Positions 8,233-14,897 are shown, counted from the first letter of the stretch. The stretch: 22,010 nt of DNA from an uncultured Oscillospiraceae bacterium (GCA_900545655.1 UQZY01000031.1:1-22010), one strand, 5' to 3'. Made by a program: numbers and translations. The notes: generated from the sequence alone by a model not told the origin.

Positions 8233-8400
8233 ATGGAAGGAAAAATGATAGGCGAAGGCGTAAAATTTGAAAGAATAAGAAGAATCACAGGTTATCTTGT
8301 AGGTACTCTTGACCGTTTCAACGACGCAAAGTATGCAGAGGTAAACGACCGTGTAAAGCACTCAATAGGAACAGGTGCCGGAGAGTTTGAGCAGATCTGA
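8233..8400 (+). CDS. Free-standing glycyl-radical segment of NrdD (55 residues)
   Basis: This small protein matches the C-terminal end of clostridial NrdD: FERIRRITGYLVGTL at 12-26, then DRFNDAK and DRVKHSI. G20 in RRITGYL aligns with the glycine made into a radical by NrdG (RVCGYLG in E. coli). It is too short to be an enzyme alone and should dock into the NrdD barrel, in the manner of the spare-part glycyl-radical protein YfiD/GrcA for pyruvate formate-lyase. I chose ATG at 8233 because GGAAG (8221-8225) lies 7 nt upstream; the frame extends further up without a good site. Its TGA stop shares one base with the nrdG ATG, so the radical-carrying protein and its activase are translationally coupled. 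It lies 38 nt after nrdD in another frame. The family match is strong; function as a separate subunit is inference. Confidence 0.85.
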   Translation: MEGKMIGEGVKFERIRRITGYLVGTLDRFNDAKYAEVNDRVKHSIGTGAGEFEQI

Positions 8401-8915
8401 TGGATACGAAGCTCAGACTTGCGGGTGTTATCCGTGAGAGCATTGTCGATGGTCCGGGGTGGCGTTTCGTAGTTTTTGTGCAGGGGTGTCCCCATCACTG
8501 CAAAAACTGCCAGAACCCCGGAACGTGGGACTTTGACGGCGGATACGAAACCACGGTTGAAAATATCATGAAAGCCGTCAAAGAGGACAAGCTTCTCACG
8601 GGAGTGACCCTCTCCGGCGGCGAGCCGTTTACGCAGGCGAAGGAACTTGCAGTCCTCGCCAGAAAGGTACGTGAAGCCGGTCTCGACGTCATGTCGTTCT
8701 CCGGCTACACATATGAAGAGCTCGTAAACGGCGCCACGGTCGACAACGGCTGGTTCGACCTCCTGTCGGAGCTCTCGCTCCTTGTCGACGGAAAATTTAT
8801 CGAAGAGCAAAAATCTCTCGAGCTTAAGTTCCGGGGCTCAAGGAATCAGCGTATTATCGACGTCAGGGAGTCACTCAAGGTGGGTCATGCAGTGCTAAGC
8901 CCACTCAACGACTGA
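8400..8915 (+). CDS. nrdG: Anaerobic ribonucleotide reductase activating protein (radical SAM)
   Basis: Radical-SAM activase that uses a [4Fe-4S] cluster and S-adenosylmethionine to make the glycyl radical of the class III reductase. The 171-residue length fits NrdG. The cluster motif is C30-x3-C34-x2-C37 (GCPHHCKNCQNPGTW), and LSGGEPF is the conserved SAM-binding GGE segment. The N-terminal RLAGVIRESIVDGPGWR is typical of NrdG and related activases. It starts with ATG overlapping the stop of the 55-residue glycyl-radical gene (TGATG), consistent with that protein being its substrate. It is the last gene of the operon, followed by a strong terminator. Confidence 0.96.
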   Translation: MDTKLRLAGVIRESIVDGPGWRFVVFVQGCPHHCKNCQNPGTWDFDGGYETTVENIMKAVKEDKLLTGVTLSGGEPFTQAKELAVLARKVREAGLDVMSFSGYTYEELVNGATVDNGWFDLLSELSLLVDGKFIEEQKSLELKFRGSRNQRIIDVRESLKVGHAVLSPLND

Positions 8916-8966
8916 CGTCTTATTTTTCAAAGTCAAAAAGATAAGAACATATTTGTTCCTAAGCTT

Positions 8967-9023
8967 ACACAAAGCAGGAGGGGTAGACAATCATGTCCGC
9001 CCCTCCTGCTTTGTGTCTTCTTT
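8967..9023 (+). terminator. Rho-independent terminator of the nrd operon
   Basis: A perfect 17-bp stem pairs ACACAAAGCAGGAGGGG (8967-8983) with 9000-9016. Inside the loop GACA and TGTC can pair as well, extending the hairpin past a 2x2 internal loop. A T-rich stretch (CTTCTTTTG) follows. This is an unusually long, stable terminator that isolates the core nrd operon from the accessory genes downstream. Confidence 0.9.
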
Positions 9024-9046
9024 TGTCCACCCATCGAAAAGTATCT
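9014..9046 (+). repeat. Post-terminator motif, copy 1
   Basis: TGTCTTCTTTTG followed after a short gap by TCGAAAAGTAT begins at the foot of the nrd terminator. The same two blocks in the same order occur at 10628-10656 after the next terminator, with a 4-nt shorter gap. The two copies lie on either side of the ATPase gene. Confidence 0.55.
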
Positions 9047-9092
9047 TTCATCAGAGAGACAGTGCGTATAAATATATTATCAAATCAAACGA

Positions 9093-9129
9093 ATTGAGCA
9101 AGAAAGCCTTAATGGGCTGAAATTTTCAA
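9093..9129 (+). repeat. 37-nt direct repeat, upstream copy
   Basis: This copy and the one at 9167-9203 agree at 35 of 37 positions; the last 30 nt (9100-9129 and 9174-9203) are identical. Each contains the small inverted repeat AGCC-TTAATG-GGCT. This copy ends 7 bp upstream of the -35 element of the ATPase promoter. The repeats start 74 bp apart, about seven helical turns. Confidence 0.9.
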
Positions 9130-9136
9130 TAATGAC

Positions 9137-9166
9137 TTGAAAACACAGAAGAAAATTGTATATAAT
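9137..9166 (+). promoter_or_regulatory. Promoter of the AAA-family ATPase gene
   Basis: TTGAAA (9137-9142), an 18-nt spacer and TATAAT (9161-9166) form a good sigma-A-type promoter. Its expected start, about 9172-9174, falls at the beginning of the identical part of the second 37-nt repeat, so the two repeats bracket the promoter. Confidence 0.8.
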
Positions 9167-9203
9167 ATTGAATAAGAAAGCCTTAATGGGCTGAAATTTT
9201 CAA
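9167..9203 (+). repeat. 37-nt direct repeat, downstream copy
   Basis: Second copy of the repeat at 9093-9129. It begins right after the -10 element, covers the predicted transcription start and the first part of the leader, and ends 18 nt before the ATPase start codon. A protein bound here could block initiation, and the transcribed copy could form a short AGCC/GGCT hairpin. Confidence 0.9.
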
Positions 9204-9221
9204 CAGAACGGAGTGGAGTTT

Positions 9222-10511
9222 ATGCAAATAAGACGTGACAGTTATCTTGAACAGTTGATTTCATATCGTTTTGACGGTTTAGTTAAAGTAATCACTGGTA
9301 TCAGGAGATGTGGAAAATCCTATCTCCTTAAAAACATATACCGGGATTATTTAATCCGGAGCGGTGTAAATGATGAACAGATTATCACAATCGACCTTGA
9401 TCTTGCAAAAGATATTAAATATCGTAACCCTCTCATTCTTTCATCGTATGTAAGAGAAAAAGTGGAAAAAAGCAAAGAGCAATACTATCTTTTTATTGAC
9501 GAAATACAGATGTCCGATGAGGTGGCAAATCCTTATAATTCGGACGGCAAGAAAATTACTTTTTATGATGCTCTTAATGATTTAAGAGAGTTATCAAATC
9601 TAGATGTATATGTAACCGGAAGTAATTCGAAAATGCTTTCAAGTGATATTCTTACCGAATTCAGAGGAAGAAGCGATGAAATAAGAGTACATCCTCTTAG
9701 TTTTGCTGAGTATTATTCTGCCGTAGGGGGAGATAAAAACGAAGCATTTGATGAATACGCATTTTATGGTGGTATGCCACTTGTTTTATCAAGGCCTAAT
9801 GATGCAGCTAAGATGAATTACCTTAAATCACTTTTTTCAGAAGTGTATATCAAGGATATTGTTGAGCGTAAGAAAATTGAAAGACAAGATGTGCTGGAGC
9901 AAATTTTAGATTTACTTTGCTCATCGGTTGGCTCATTAACAAATCCAACAAAAATTGCAAATACCCTGAAGTCTAAACAAAGAGCCGAGGTGTCCGCGAA
10001 TACGATTCGTGCATATATAGGACATTTGGAAGATGCGTTTCTTTTTTCTGAAAGCAAGCGATATGATGTAAAAGGGAAGTCATATTTTGAGTCCCCGAAC
10101 AAATATTACAGTGAGGATATAGGACTCAGAAATGCGAGAATAGGTTTCCGTCAGCAGGAAATGACGCATATAATGGAGAATATCATATATAATGAGTTGA
10201 ATGTCAGGCAACTTTCAGTAGATGTTGGTGTTGTTTATGCAAGAACGTTCAATGAAAACGGAAACTCGGTTCGTATTCCAAGGGAAATTGATTTTGTAGT
10301 TAATTCAGGAGGAAAACGAACTTATATTCAATCAGCGTATGCCATGCTTACTGATGAGAAAGCAGAGTCGGAACTTAAGCCATTTGCACTTACAGGAGAT
10401 TCTTTTCCTAAAATTGTAATAAGGAAAGACATTGGAAAGCGTTGGTATGATGACAGTGGTATTTTAAATATAAATGTGATTGATTTCCTTTTAGATAAGA
10501 ACCTTATTTAA
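9222..10511 (+). CDS. AAA_14/DUF4143-type ATPase
   Basis: A predicted ATPase of a large accessory family of unknown cellular role, related to archaeal and bacterial AAA+ proteins with a nuclease-like C-terminal domain. From ATG 9222 it has 429 residues. Walker A is GIRRCGKS (26-33), Walker B is LFIDEIQ (90-96), the sensor region is VTGSNSKML (131-139) and an arginine-finger-like FRGRSDEI lies at 147-154. The DUF4143 part covers about 200-400, with the PD-(D/E)XK-like REIDFVV (354-360) and YIQSAYAM (368-375). I prefer ATG 9222 over the in-frame GTG 9213 because GGAG at 9210-9213 lies 8 nt upstream of the ATG. It is a single-gene unit with its own promoter between duplicated repeats and its own terminator. 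Its composition is more AT-rich than the nrd and pil genes, consistent with acquisition. No partner gene is visible. Confidence 0.9.
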   Translation: MQIRRDSYLEQLISYRFDGLVKVITGIRRCGKSYLLKNIYRDYLIRSGVNDEQIITIDLDLAKDIKYRNPLILSSYVREKVEKSKEQYYLFIDEIQMSDEVANPYNSDGKKITFYDALNDLRELSNLDVYVTGSNSKMLSSDILTEFRGRSDEIRVHPLSFAEYYSAVGGDKNEAFDEYAFYGGMPLVLSRPNDAAKMNYLKSLFSEVYIKDIVERKKIERQDVLEQILDLLCSSVGSLTNPTKIANTLKSKQRAEVSANTIRAYIGHLEDAFLFSESKRYDVKGKSYFESPNKYYSEDIGLRNARIGFRQQEMTHIMENIIYNELNVRQLSVDVGVVYARTFNENGNSVRIPREIDFVVNSGGKRTYIQSAYAMLTDEKAESELKPFALTGDSFPKIVIRKDIGKRWYDDSGILNINVIDFLLDKNLI

Positions 10512-10592
10512 GGGGAAACTGAACTATACTATTATGTTTTTTCAAAAATGACACTTTACACTTTATTCACAAAATTTCTCAACATAACGACC

Positions 10593-10628
10593 GAATGAGC
10601 GGCTTTTTCTGCCGTTCATTCTTTTTTT
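10593..10628 (+). terminator. Rho-independent terminator of the ATPase gene
   Basis: GAATGAGCGGC (10593-10603) pairs with 10611-10621 as an 11-bp stem containing one G-U pair and a 7-nt T-rich loop. Seven T residues follow directly (10622-10628). It lies 82 nt after the ATPase stop; the gap before it is AT-rich with no gene. Confidence 0.88.
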
Positions 10629-10656
10629 GTCTTCTTTTGCCCTCGAAAAGTATTCT
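10628..10656 (+). repeat. Post-terminator motif, copy 2
   Basis: TGTCTTCTTTTG, then a 3-nt gap, then TCGAAAAGTAT: the same two blocks as at 9014-9046, again starting in the T-tract side of a terminator. It lies between the ATPase gene and the Rpn-family gene. Confidence 0.55.
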
Positions 10657-10880
10657 ATATATAGGGGGACTTTTTCAGAGGCTTTTTTAAAGGTGTTTTT
10701 TTATGCTGTTTTTTGGGATGTTTCAAGCCGTTTTTTTGAAGCGCTTTTTGAAGGTGAAACTTTCTGAAGGAATACCGTTTTTCACTCAATACTTCGCTTG
10801 CTTCCCATTTTTGAAAAGTTATTTAAAGCATCATCTGAAAAAAGAAAAAATATTATTCCAAAATAAAGGAGATAAAAATT
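10657..10880 (+). other. T-rich intergenic stretch before the Rpn-family gene
   Basis: About 220 nt with many T5-T7 runs and short G/A interruptions. A 65-codon frame (10703-10900) exists but its phenylalanines come from T-runs, and it overlaps the Rpn start by 20 nt, so I do not call it. I see no convincing promoter for the Rpn gene, only the ribosome site AAAGGAG just before 10881. Confidence 0.5.
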
Positions 10881-11855
10881 ATGGAAAACATAACCTTTGA
10901 CAACCTTAAAATCTACGGAAGAAATTCAAGGTATGATGCAGCATGTAAAAGAATACTTTCAAGTAAAACCATACTTGCAAGGATACTGAAGGAATGTGTT
11001 TCGGAGTACAGGGACGTCGATGAAAAAACTATTGCCGAGAAGTGTATAGAGGGCAATATAACCCCTGAATCAGTCGGTGTTAATCCGGATACTTATTCTC
11101 CTGTGATAACGGGGCGCAACACAGAGGACAAGCTTCAATATGAGGGTATGGTGAGATACGACATACTCTTTGATTCGATTGTGCCCGAATCAAACGAAAC
11201 AATAAGGCTTGTAATAAATCTTGAAATACAAAATCAGTCAAATCTCGGTTATCCTCTTATAAAGAGAGCACATTACTATACAGGAAGGCTTTTATCTGCA
11301 CAGTACGGAACAGAATTCAAGGCTTCGGAGTATGAAAAGCTTAAGAAAGTATACTCAATATGGATATGCGGACCGGAGCATAAGGAACTGAGAAATACAA
11401 TCACGAGATATTGCTTTAAAGAGGAAAATGTGCTAGGCTGTTTTAAAGAGAAGAAGATAAACTATGACATGGTAAACATAGTGTTTGTGGGACTTGAAAG
11501 ACCCGAAGAAATAAAAGAAAACAATGTTGTAGGATTTCTTACAACACTGTTGTCGGAAAGTATACAACCGAAAGAAAAGATTGAACGGATAAAGGCGGAC
11601 TACGGAATAAGTCCGGATGATAACACGAAACGGGGGTTAAGTGATATGGGAAGTTGGAGTCAGGGAATATATGACCGCGGTGTAAGGGAAGGCAAAGCAG
11701 AGGGCATCATGCAGGGCAAAGCAGAAGGTGCTGAAAACAAGCAATTAGAAATGCTCAAACAATTCATTGCAAACAATCATACTTTTAATGAATTTATAAA
11801 CTTATTCAATATAACCGACAAAAACGAAATAAAGTTTTTGAGAGAAAACCTCTGA
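10881..11855 (+). CDS. Rpn-family recombination-promoting nuclease / PD-(D/E)XK transposase-like protein
   Basis: Rpn (YhgA-like, PDDEXK) proteins are DNA endonucleases related to transposase_31; the E. coli members promote RecA-independent recombination, and they often occur in many copies per genome. The 324-residue protein has the nuclease core YDILFDSIVP (93-102, D94) and VINLEIQNQ (111-119, E115 and Q117), matching the D...E-x-Q active-site pattern, and a later conserved HYYTGRLLSAQYG. Near residues 270-290 lies a short repeat, GKAEGIMQGKAEG, also repeated in the DNA, as is common in this family. ATG at 10881 follows AAAGGAG with good spacing. It appears intact. A truncated relative lies at 21872-22010. 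Whether it is mobile cannot be told; no terminal inverted repeats are evident. Confidence 0.88.
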   Translation: MENITFDNLKIYGRNSRYDAACKRILSSKTILARILKECVSEYRDVDEKTIAEKCIEGNITPESVGVNPDTYSPVITGRNTEDKLQYEGMVRYDILFDSIVPESNETIRLVINLEIQNQSNLGYPLIKRAHYYTGRLLSAQYGTEFKASEYEKLKKVYSIWICGPEHKELRNTITRYCFKEENVLGCFKEKKINYDMVNIVFVGLERPEEIKENNVVGFLTTLLSESIQPKEKIERIKADYGISPDDNTKRGLSDMGSWSQGIYDRGVREGKAEGIMQGKAEGAENKQLEMLKQFIANNHTFNEFINLFNITDKNEIKFLRENL

Positions 11856-11893
11856 GTGTTTTTACCACCCCACAACATGACAATTACTAAAGC

Positions 11894-11937
11894 AAATGAC
11901 ATTTTGCGCGGAAAAAGCGTCGCGAAATGCCATTTTT
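11894..11937 (+). terminator. Probable terminator after the Rpn-family gene
   Basis: A 15-nt arm, AAATGACATTTTGCG (11894-11908), faces 11921-11935 with one A-C mismatch and one G-U pair; the 12-nt loop can pair a little further. Only T5 (11933-11937) follows, partly within the stem. It is a long hairpin with a weak T-tract and near-palindromic, so it may also act on the opposite strand. Confidence 0.6.
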
Positions 11938-12034
11938 GTACTCTAAAAAGGGGGTTGTACATCATTCGTTTAAAACTTTTTGTGATATTTTGCTAAAATT
12001 TTTCGACTTTTTTGATTTTTTTAGTAAAAAGTAC

Positions 12035-12063
12035 TTGAAATTTGTTTTTTTGTGTTGTATTAT
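12035..12063 (+). promoter_or_regulatory. Promoter of the major pilin operon
   Basis: TTGAAA (12035-12040), a 17-nt T-rich spacer and TATTAT (12058-12063) make a good promoter. An AT-rich tract with T-runs lies directly upstream (about 11975-12030), which may act as an UP element. The start near 12070 leaves a leader of about 180 nt. Confidence 0.78.
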
Positions 12064-12069
12064 GAAAAC

Positions 12070-12251
12070 GTGCTCAGAACGAGCCGACAGAAATTGACGA
12101 AGGAGGTTTTGTTTAAGGTTGATTTAGTTTGATCTGTGCAAAGCCAAAACCAAAACAGGACTTATGTCCGTGAGGCACAGCGCGGGCGATTACATAAGGC
12201 ATTGTTTAAATTCGTTTAAATTAATATTTACTTGAAGGGAGTAAATTACTT
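12070..12251 (+). ncRNA. Long structured 5' leader of the pilin operon, candidate cis-regulatory RNA
   Basis: No gene is present in these about 180 nt between the promoter and pilin start. By eye several helices form: GCTC/GAGC (12072-12075 with 12081-12084), CTGTGC/GCACAG (12134-12139 with 12175-12180), GGAC-TTAT-GTCC (12158-12169), and GGTTTTG/CAAAACC (12105-12111 with 12145-12151). The last two long-range pairings interleave, so they form either a pseudoknot or two exclusive states. A strong AAGGAGG (12100-12106) sits inside one arm with no start codon at usable distance. It does not match the cyclic-di-GMP-I, cyclic-di-GMP-II or other riboswitch consensus I know. The pilin ribosome site is AAGGGAG just before 12252. 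Confidence 0.5.
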
Positions 12252-12662
12252 ATGAAAATGTTAAAGAATTTAAAGGATAAGAAAGGTTTCACACTTATTG
12301 AAATCGTTATCGTTATCGTTATCATAGCTATCCTTGCTGCAATGCTTGTTCCTTCACTTCTTAAGTGGATTGACAGCTCAAAGGAAAAGACATTCACATC
12401 AGCATGCGGAACAATTAAGACATCTATTGCAAGTGTTATATCTGAAAATTATGCAACATCAGGAACAGTTCAAACTACACTTTCAGCAGATGATTGGACT
12501 AAGGTAAGCGATCTTGTTGGTAAGACAGTAGCAGCTTCCGGTGCAGATTATAATGTTACAGCATTTGATTATTCTGCTGATACCTACACAATCACAGACG
12601 GTACATTCCAGGGTGTCTGGGATGGCTCAACGTGGACAGTTACTAAATCTGCTGGTAACTAA
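12252..12662 (+). CDS. pilA: Major type IV pilin (class III signal peptide)
   Basis: Structural pilin assembled into surface fibres after N-methylation and cleavage by the prepilin peptidase encoded next. The 136-residue precursor has a short basic leader ending KKG, the cleavage site G12|F13, and the mature start FTLIEIVIVIVIIAILAAML, with glutamate at mature position 5 (E17). The hydrophobic alpha helix leads into a globular domain rich in T, S, A and aromatic residues (DDWTKVSDLVGKTV, FQGVWDGSTWTV). C49 is the only cysteine of the mature protein I can see, so there is no disulphide-bonded D-loop. The start ATG follows AAGGGAG at 12235-12241. High expression is likely from its own promoter, its long leader and the hairpin behind it. 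Confidence 0.93.
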   Translation: MKMLKNLKDKKGFTLIEIVIVIVIIAILAAMLVPSLLKWIDSSKEKTFTSACGTIKTSIASVISENYATSGTVQTTLSADDWTKVSDLVGKTVAASGADYNVTAFDYSADTYTITDGTFQGVWDGSTWTVTKSAGN

Positions 12663-12702
12663 CTCTCACACATAACTTAAACATATTCTAAACTAAATTT
12701 TT

Positions 12703-12742
12703 GAGCCTCGTGCTATTGTGCCAACAGCGCGGGGCTCGTTTT
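12703..12742 (+). terminator. Attenuator-like hairpin between pilA and the prepilin peptidase gene
   Basis: GAGCCTCGTGCT (12703-12714) pairs with AGCGCGGGGCTC (12726-12737) as 12 bp with two G-U pairs and an 11-nt loop, followed by GTTTT. The short T-tract suggests partial termination, which would yield more pilin mRNA than mRNA for the assembly genes. It may also stabilise the pilin transcript 3' end. Confidence 0.7.
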
Positions 12743-12753
12743 AGGAGAAAACA

Positions 12754-13572
12754 ATGCCTATTTTTCTTGCAAAGGTTCTGCTGGGGTTTATTGTCTTTAT
12801 GATGGGCGCCTGTGTCGGAAGTTTCTATAACGTAATTACGATGAGAGTTCCGATAAAGGAGAGCTTTACAAAGGGCAGAAGCCATTGTCCGAAGTGCGGA
12901 CATCAGCTGTCGGCACTTGACCTGGTTCCTTTTTTCAGTTTTCTGTTTTTACGCGGTAAATGCCGTTATTGTAAAGAAAAGATATCCATACGTTATCCGA
13001 TTATGGAGCTTGTCGGCGGTTTGTCGGCACTGTTCTGCGTTTGGCAGTTTTCATTCACATGGGACGCATTGCTTGCGTTTTATCTCCTGTCAGTACTTAT
13101 TACGCTCAGCGTTATCGATCAGGAGACCATGGAAATACCGGACGGGTTTCATATTGCTATCCTCCTAGCCGGTGTGGCGGGCTTCTTTGCCGGACCGCAG
13201 GTGGGATTGGTATCACGTATCATAGGATTCTTCTGCGTAAGTGTTCCCATGCTTATTATCGCGACTCTGACCGGAGGCTTCGGCGGAGGCGACATAAAGC
13301 TCATGGCAGCGGCAGGCTTCCTGCTCGGCTGGAAGGGAATACTCTGTGCATTTTTGGTCGGTGTTTTTTCAGCCTTATTCTATTGTATATATGTACTTAT
13401 ATATGCGACGGTGAATATCGCAAAGAAAAAGGTTTCCTCCTTCAAGGAGGGAATGCATGCGGCACTTAAAAAGCCGTTTGCCTTCGGACCGTATCTTTGC
13501 TTCGGCATCTTTATCTCGTATCTTTATTCAGACGCACTTATTTCGTTTTATTTGGGGATGTTCTCGTTATAG
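12754..13572 (+). CDS. pilD: Prepilin peptidase (type IV leader peptidase, A24 family)
   Basis: Inner-membrane aspartic protease that cleaves the leader of the pilins and minor pilins and usually N-methylates the new N-terminus. The 272-residue protein has the N-terminal methylase-type domain with a four-cysteine motif, C45/C48 (CPKCGHQLSALDLVP) and C70/C73 (CRYCKEKIS), then about six further membrane segments. Catalytic aspartates are D122 (IDQETMEIPD) and D180 (GGGDIKL). The ATG at 12754 follows AGGAG by 7 nt, just after the hairpin behind pilA. Its place directly after the pilin gene fits its function. Confidence 0.95.
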   Translation: MPIFLAKVLLGFIVFMMGACVGSFYNVITMRVPIKESFTKGRSHCPKCGHQLSALDLVPFFSFLFLRGKCRYCKEKISIRYPIMELVGGLSALFCVWQFSFTWDALLAFYLLSVLITLSVIDQETMEIPDGFHIAILLAGVAGFFAGPQVGLVSRIIGFFCVSVPMLIIATLTGGFGGGDIKLMAAAGFLLGWKGILCAFLVGVFSALFYCIYVLIYATVNIAKKKVSSFKEGMHAALKKPFAFGPYLCFGIFISYLYSDALISFYLGMFSL

Positions 13573-13682
13573 GCATATATTTCAGAATGTCCGAGGATTC
13601 AAGACTTAAAGTCAAGGCATTGTGAAATGTATGCCTTGCATGCATCTTTAGGAAAAAATATATTTGGCAAAGGAGTGGTAAT

Positions 13683-14897
13683 GTGCCTGTATATCAATAT
13701 AATGCCGTAACTCTCGAAGGTGCCAAAAGAAGCGGCACCATGGAGGCGGACAGCCCGCAGAAGCTTACCGAGCGTCTTAAGGATCAGGGCTTGTATGTAT
13801 CTGACTACAGGGTAAAGGGTGGCAGTAAGACTCTTACTAAGGCAAAGCTTAAAGCTCCCGACCTTGCAGATATGTGCCGCCAGATCGGTACGATGGTTGG
13901 TTCCGGCGTTGTAATTGTCAGAGCGGTTAATATCATTATGAACCGTGACGGAATCGACCCCAAAATCAAAGCAGTTTATACCGAACTCCATAACTCACTT
14001 AAAGCAGGTCTTTCCCTGTCAGAGGCGATGGATGAACAAAAGGGAACGTTCCCGCCGATGCTTGTAAATATGATCAGAGCAGGCGAGGCTTCAGGTACTA
14101 TGGACCAGACTCTTATGAGAATGGCTGAGCACTATGAGAAGGAAGAGAAGCTTAATTCCCGTATCAAGAGTGCCCTTACTTACCCGAAGATTCTTGTTGT
14201 TATCATATTGCTTGTTATCGTTGTTCTTTTCGCTTTCGTACTTCCTCAGTTCTTTGACATGTACGACAGCATGGGCTCGGAGCTCCCGACAATAACGAAG
14301 ATAATGGTAGGACTCTCAAACTTCATCACAAAGAAGTGGTATATCTATATCCCCGTTATCGTTGGTATAGTCTTTGCATGGAAGCTTGCAAACCAGAACC
14401 CTGAGTTTGTCCTCAAGTACGATGCCTTCAAGCTTCGTTTACCAAAGGTAGGACCTCTTCTCAAGATTATCTACACCGCACGTTTTTCACGTACAATCGC
14501 ATCTCTGTATGCGTCCGGTATTCCGCTTGTTGACTGTCTTACCATAGCGGCAGGTACTATCGGCAACACATATATCGAGAAGCAGGTTGTAGATCTTGTC
14601 AAGGAAGTCAAGGGCGGTGCTACCGTTTCTGAGGTTATAACCAAAGTTGACGGCTTTGACTCGAAGCTTGCCGCAACCATACTCATAGGTGAGGAAACCG
14701 GTAAGCTCGATGAGATGCTCAACTCGACCGCAGACTCATTCGACTATGAATCCGATCAGGCAACAGGAAGACTTACAGCTCTTATTGAGCCGGTAATGCT
14801 TGTTGTAATGGCTGCACTAGTCGGCATGGTTCTTATCGGCGTAATGGTTCCGATGTACGGTATGTACGACACAATCGGTGCAACTCAAGGCGTTTAA
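13683..14897 (+). CDS. pilC: Type IV pilus inner-membrane platform protein PilC (GspF family)
   Basis: Polytopic platform that couples the cytoplasmic ATPase to pilin insertion. The 404-residue protein starts with the family N-terminus (MPVYQYNAVTLEGAKRSGTM) and has two GspF repeats with matching signatures, MIRAGEASGTMDQTLMRMA (130-148) and ILIGEETGKLDEMLNSTA (333-350). Membrane segments lie near 169-191, 219-235 and 371-394. The start is GTG at 13683, with AGGAG (13671-13675) 7 nt upstream; an ATG two bases earlier is out of frame. A 110-nt gap after pilD holds no gene and no clear promoter. The gene is intact and the usual length. Confidence 0.95.
   Translation: MPVYQYNAVTLEGAKRSGTMEADSPQKLTERLKDQGLYVSDYRVKGGSKTLTKAKLKAPDLADMCRQIGTMVGSGVVIVRAVNIIMNRDGIDPKIKAVYTELHNSLKAGLSLSEAMDEQKGTFPPMLVNMIRAGEASGTMDQTLMRMAEHYEKEEKLNSRIKSALTYPKILVVIILLVIVVLFAFVLPQFFDMYDSMGSELPTITKIMVGLSNFITKKWYIYIPVIVGIVFAWKLANQNPEFVLKYDAFKLRLPKVGPLLKIIYTARFSRTIASLYASGIPLVDCLTIAAGTIGNTYIEKQVVDLVKEVKGGATVSEVITKVDGFDSKLAATILIGEETGKLDEMLNSTADSFDYESDQATGRLTALIEPVMLVVMAALVGMVLIGVMVPMYGMYDTIGATQGV

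Noticed and set aside
8943..8958. GAACATATTTGTTC resembling a LexA (SOS) operator
   Set aside because: The gap between GAAC and GTTC is 6 nt rather than 4, and it lies after nrdG and before a terminator, with no promoter to control.
9100..9203. Repeat-spacer-repeat arrangement (30-44-30) resembling a minimal CRISPR array
   Set aside because: Only two copies, no cas gene nearby, and the 'spacer' holds a good promoter for the next gene. A duplicated operator explains it better.
10703..10900. 65-codon frame before the Rpn-family gene
   Set aside because: It derives from T-runs giving phenylalanine, overlaps the Rpn start by 20 nt, and has no recognisable domain or good codon pattern.
12120..12200. 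Similarity of GCAAAGCC and GCACAGCGCGGG to cyclic-di-GMP-I or T-box elements
   Set aside because: The segments are in the wrong order and the GGCAAACC and GGGTGGNACCGCG cores are missing.
12164..12235. Possible 23-residue leader peptide in the pilin 5' leader (ATG at 12164)
   Set aside because: Its ATG lies in the GGAC-TTAT-GTCC hairpin, the AGGA upstream is too close, and the peptide shows no regulatory codon run.
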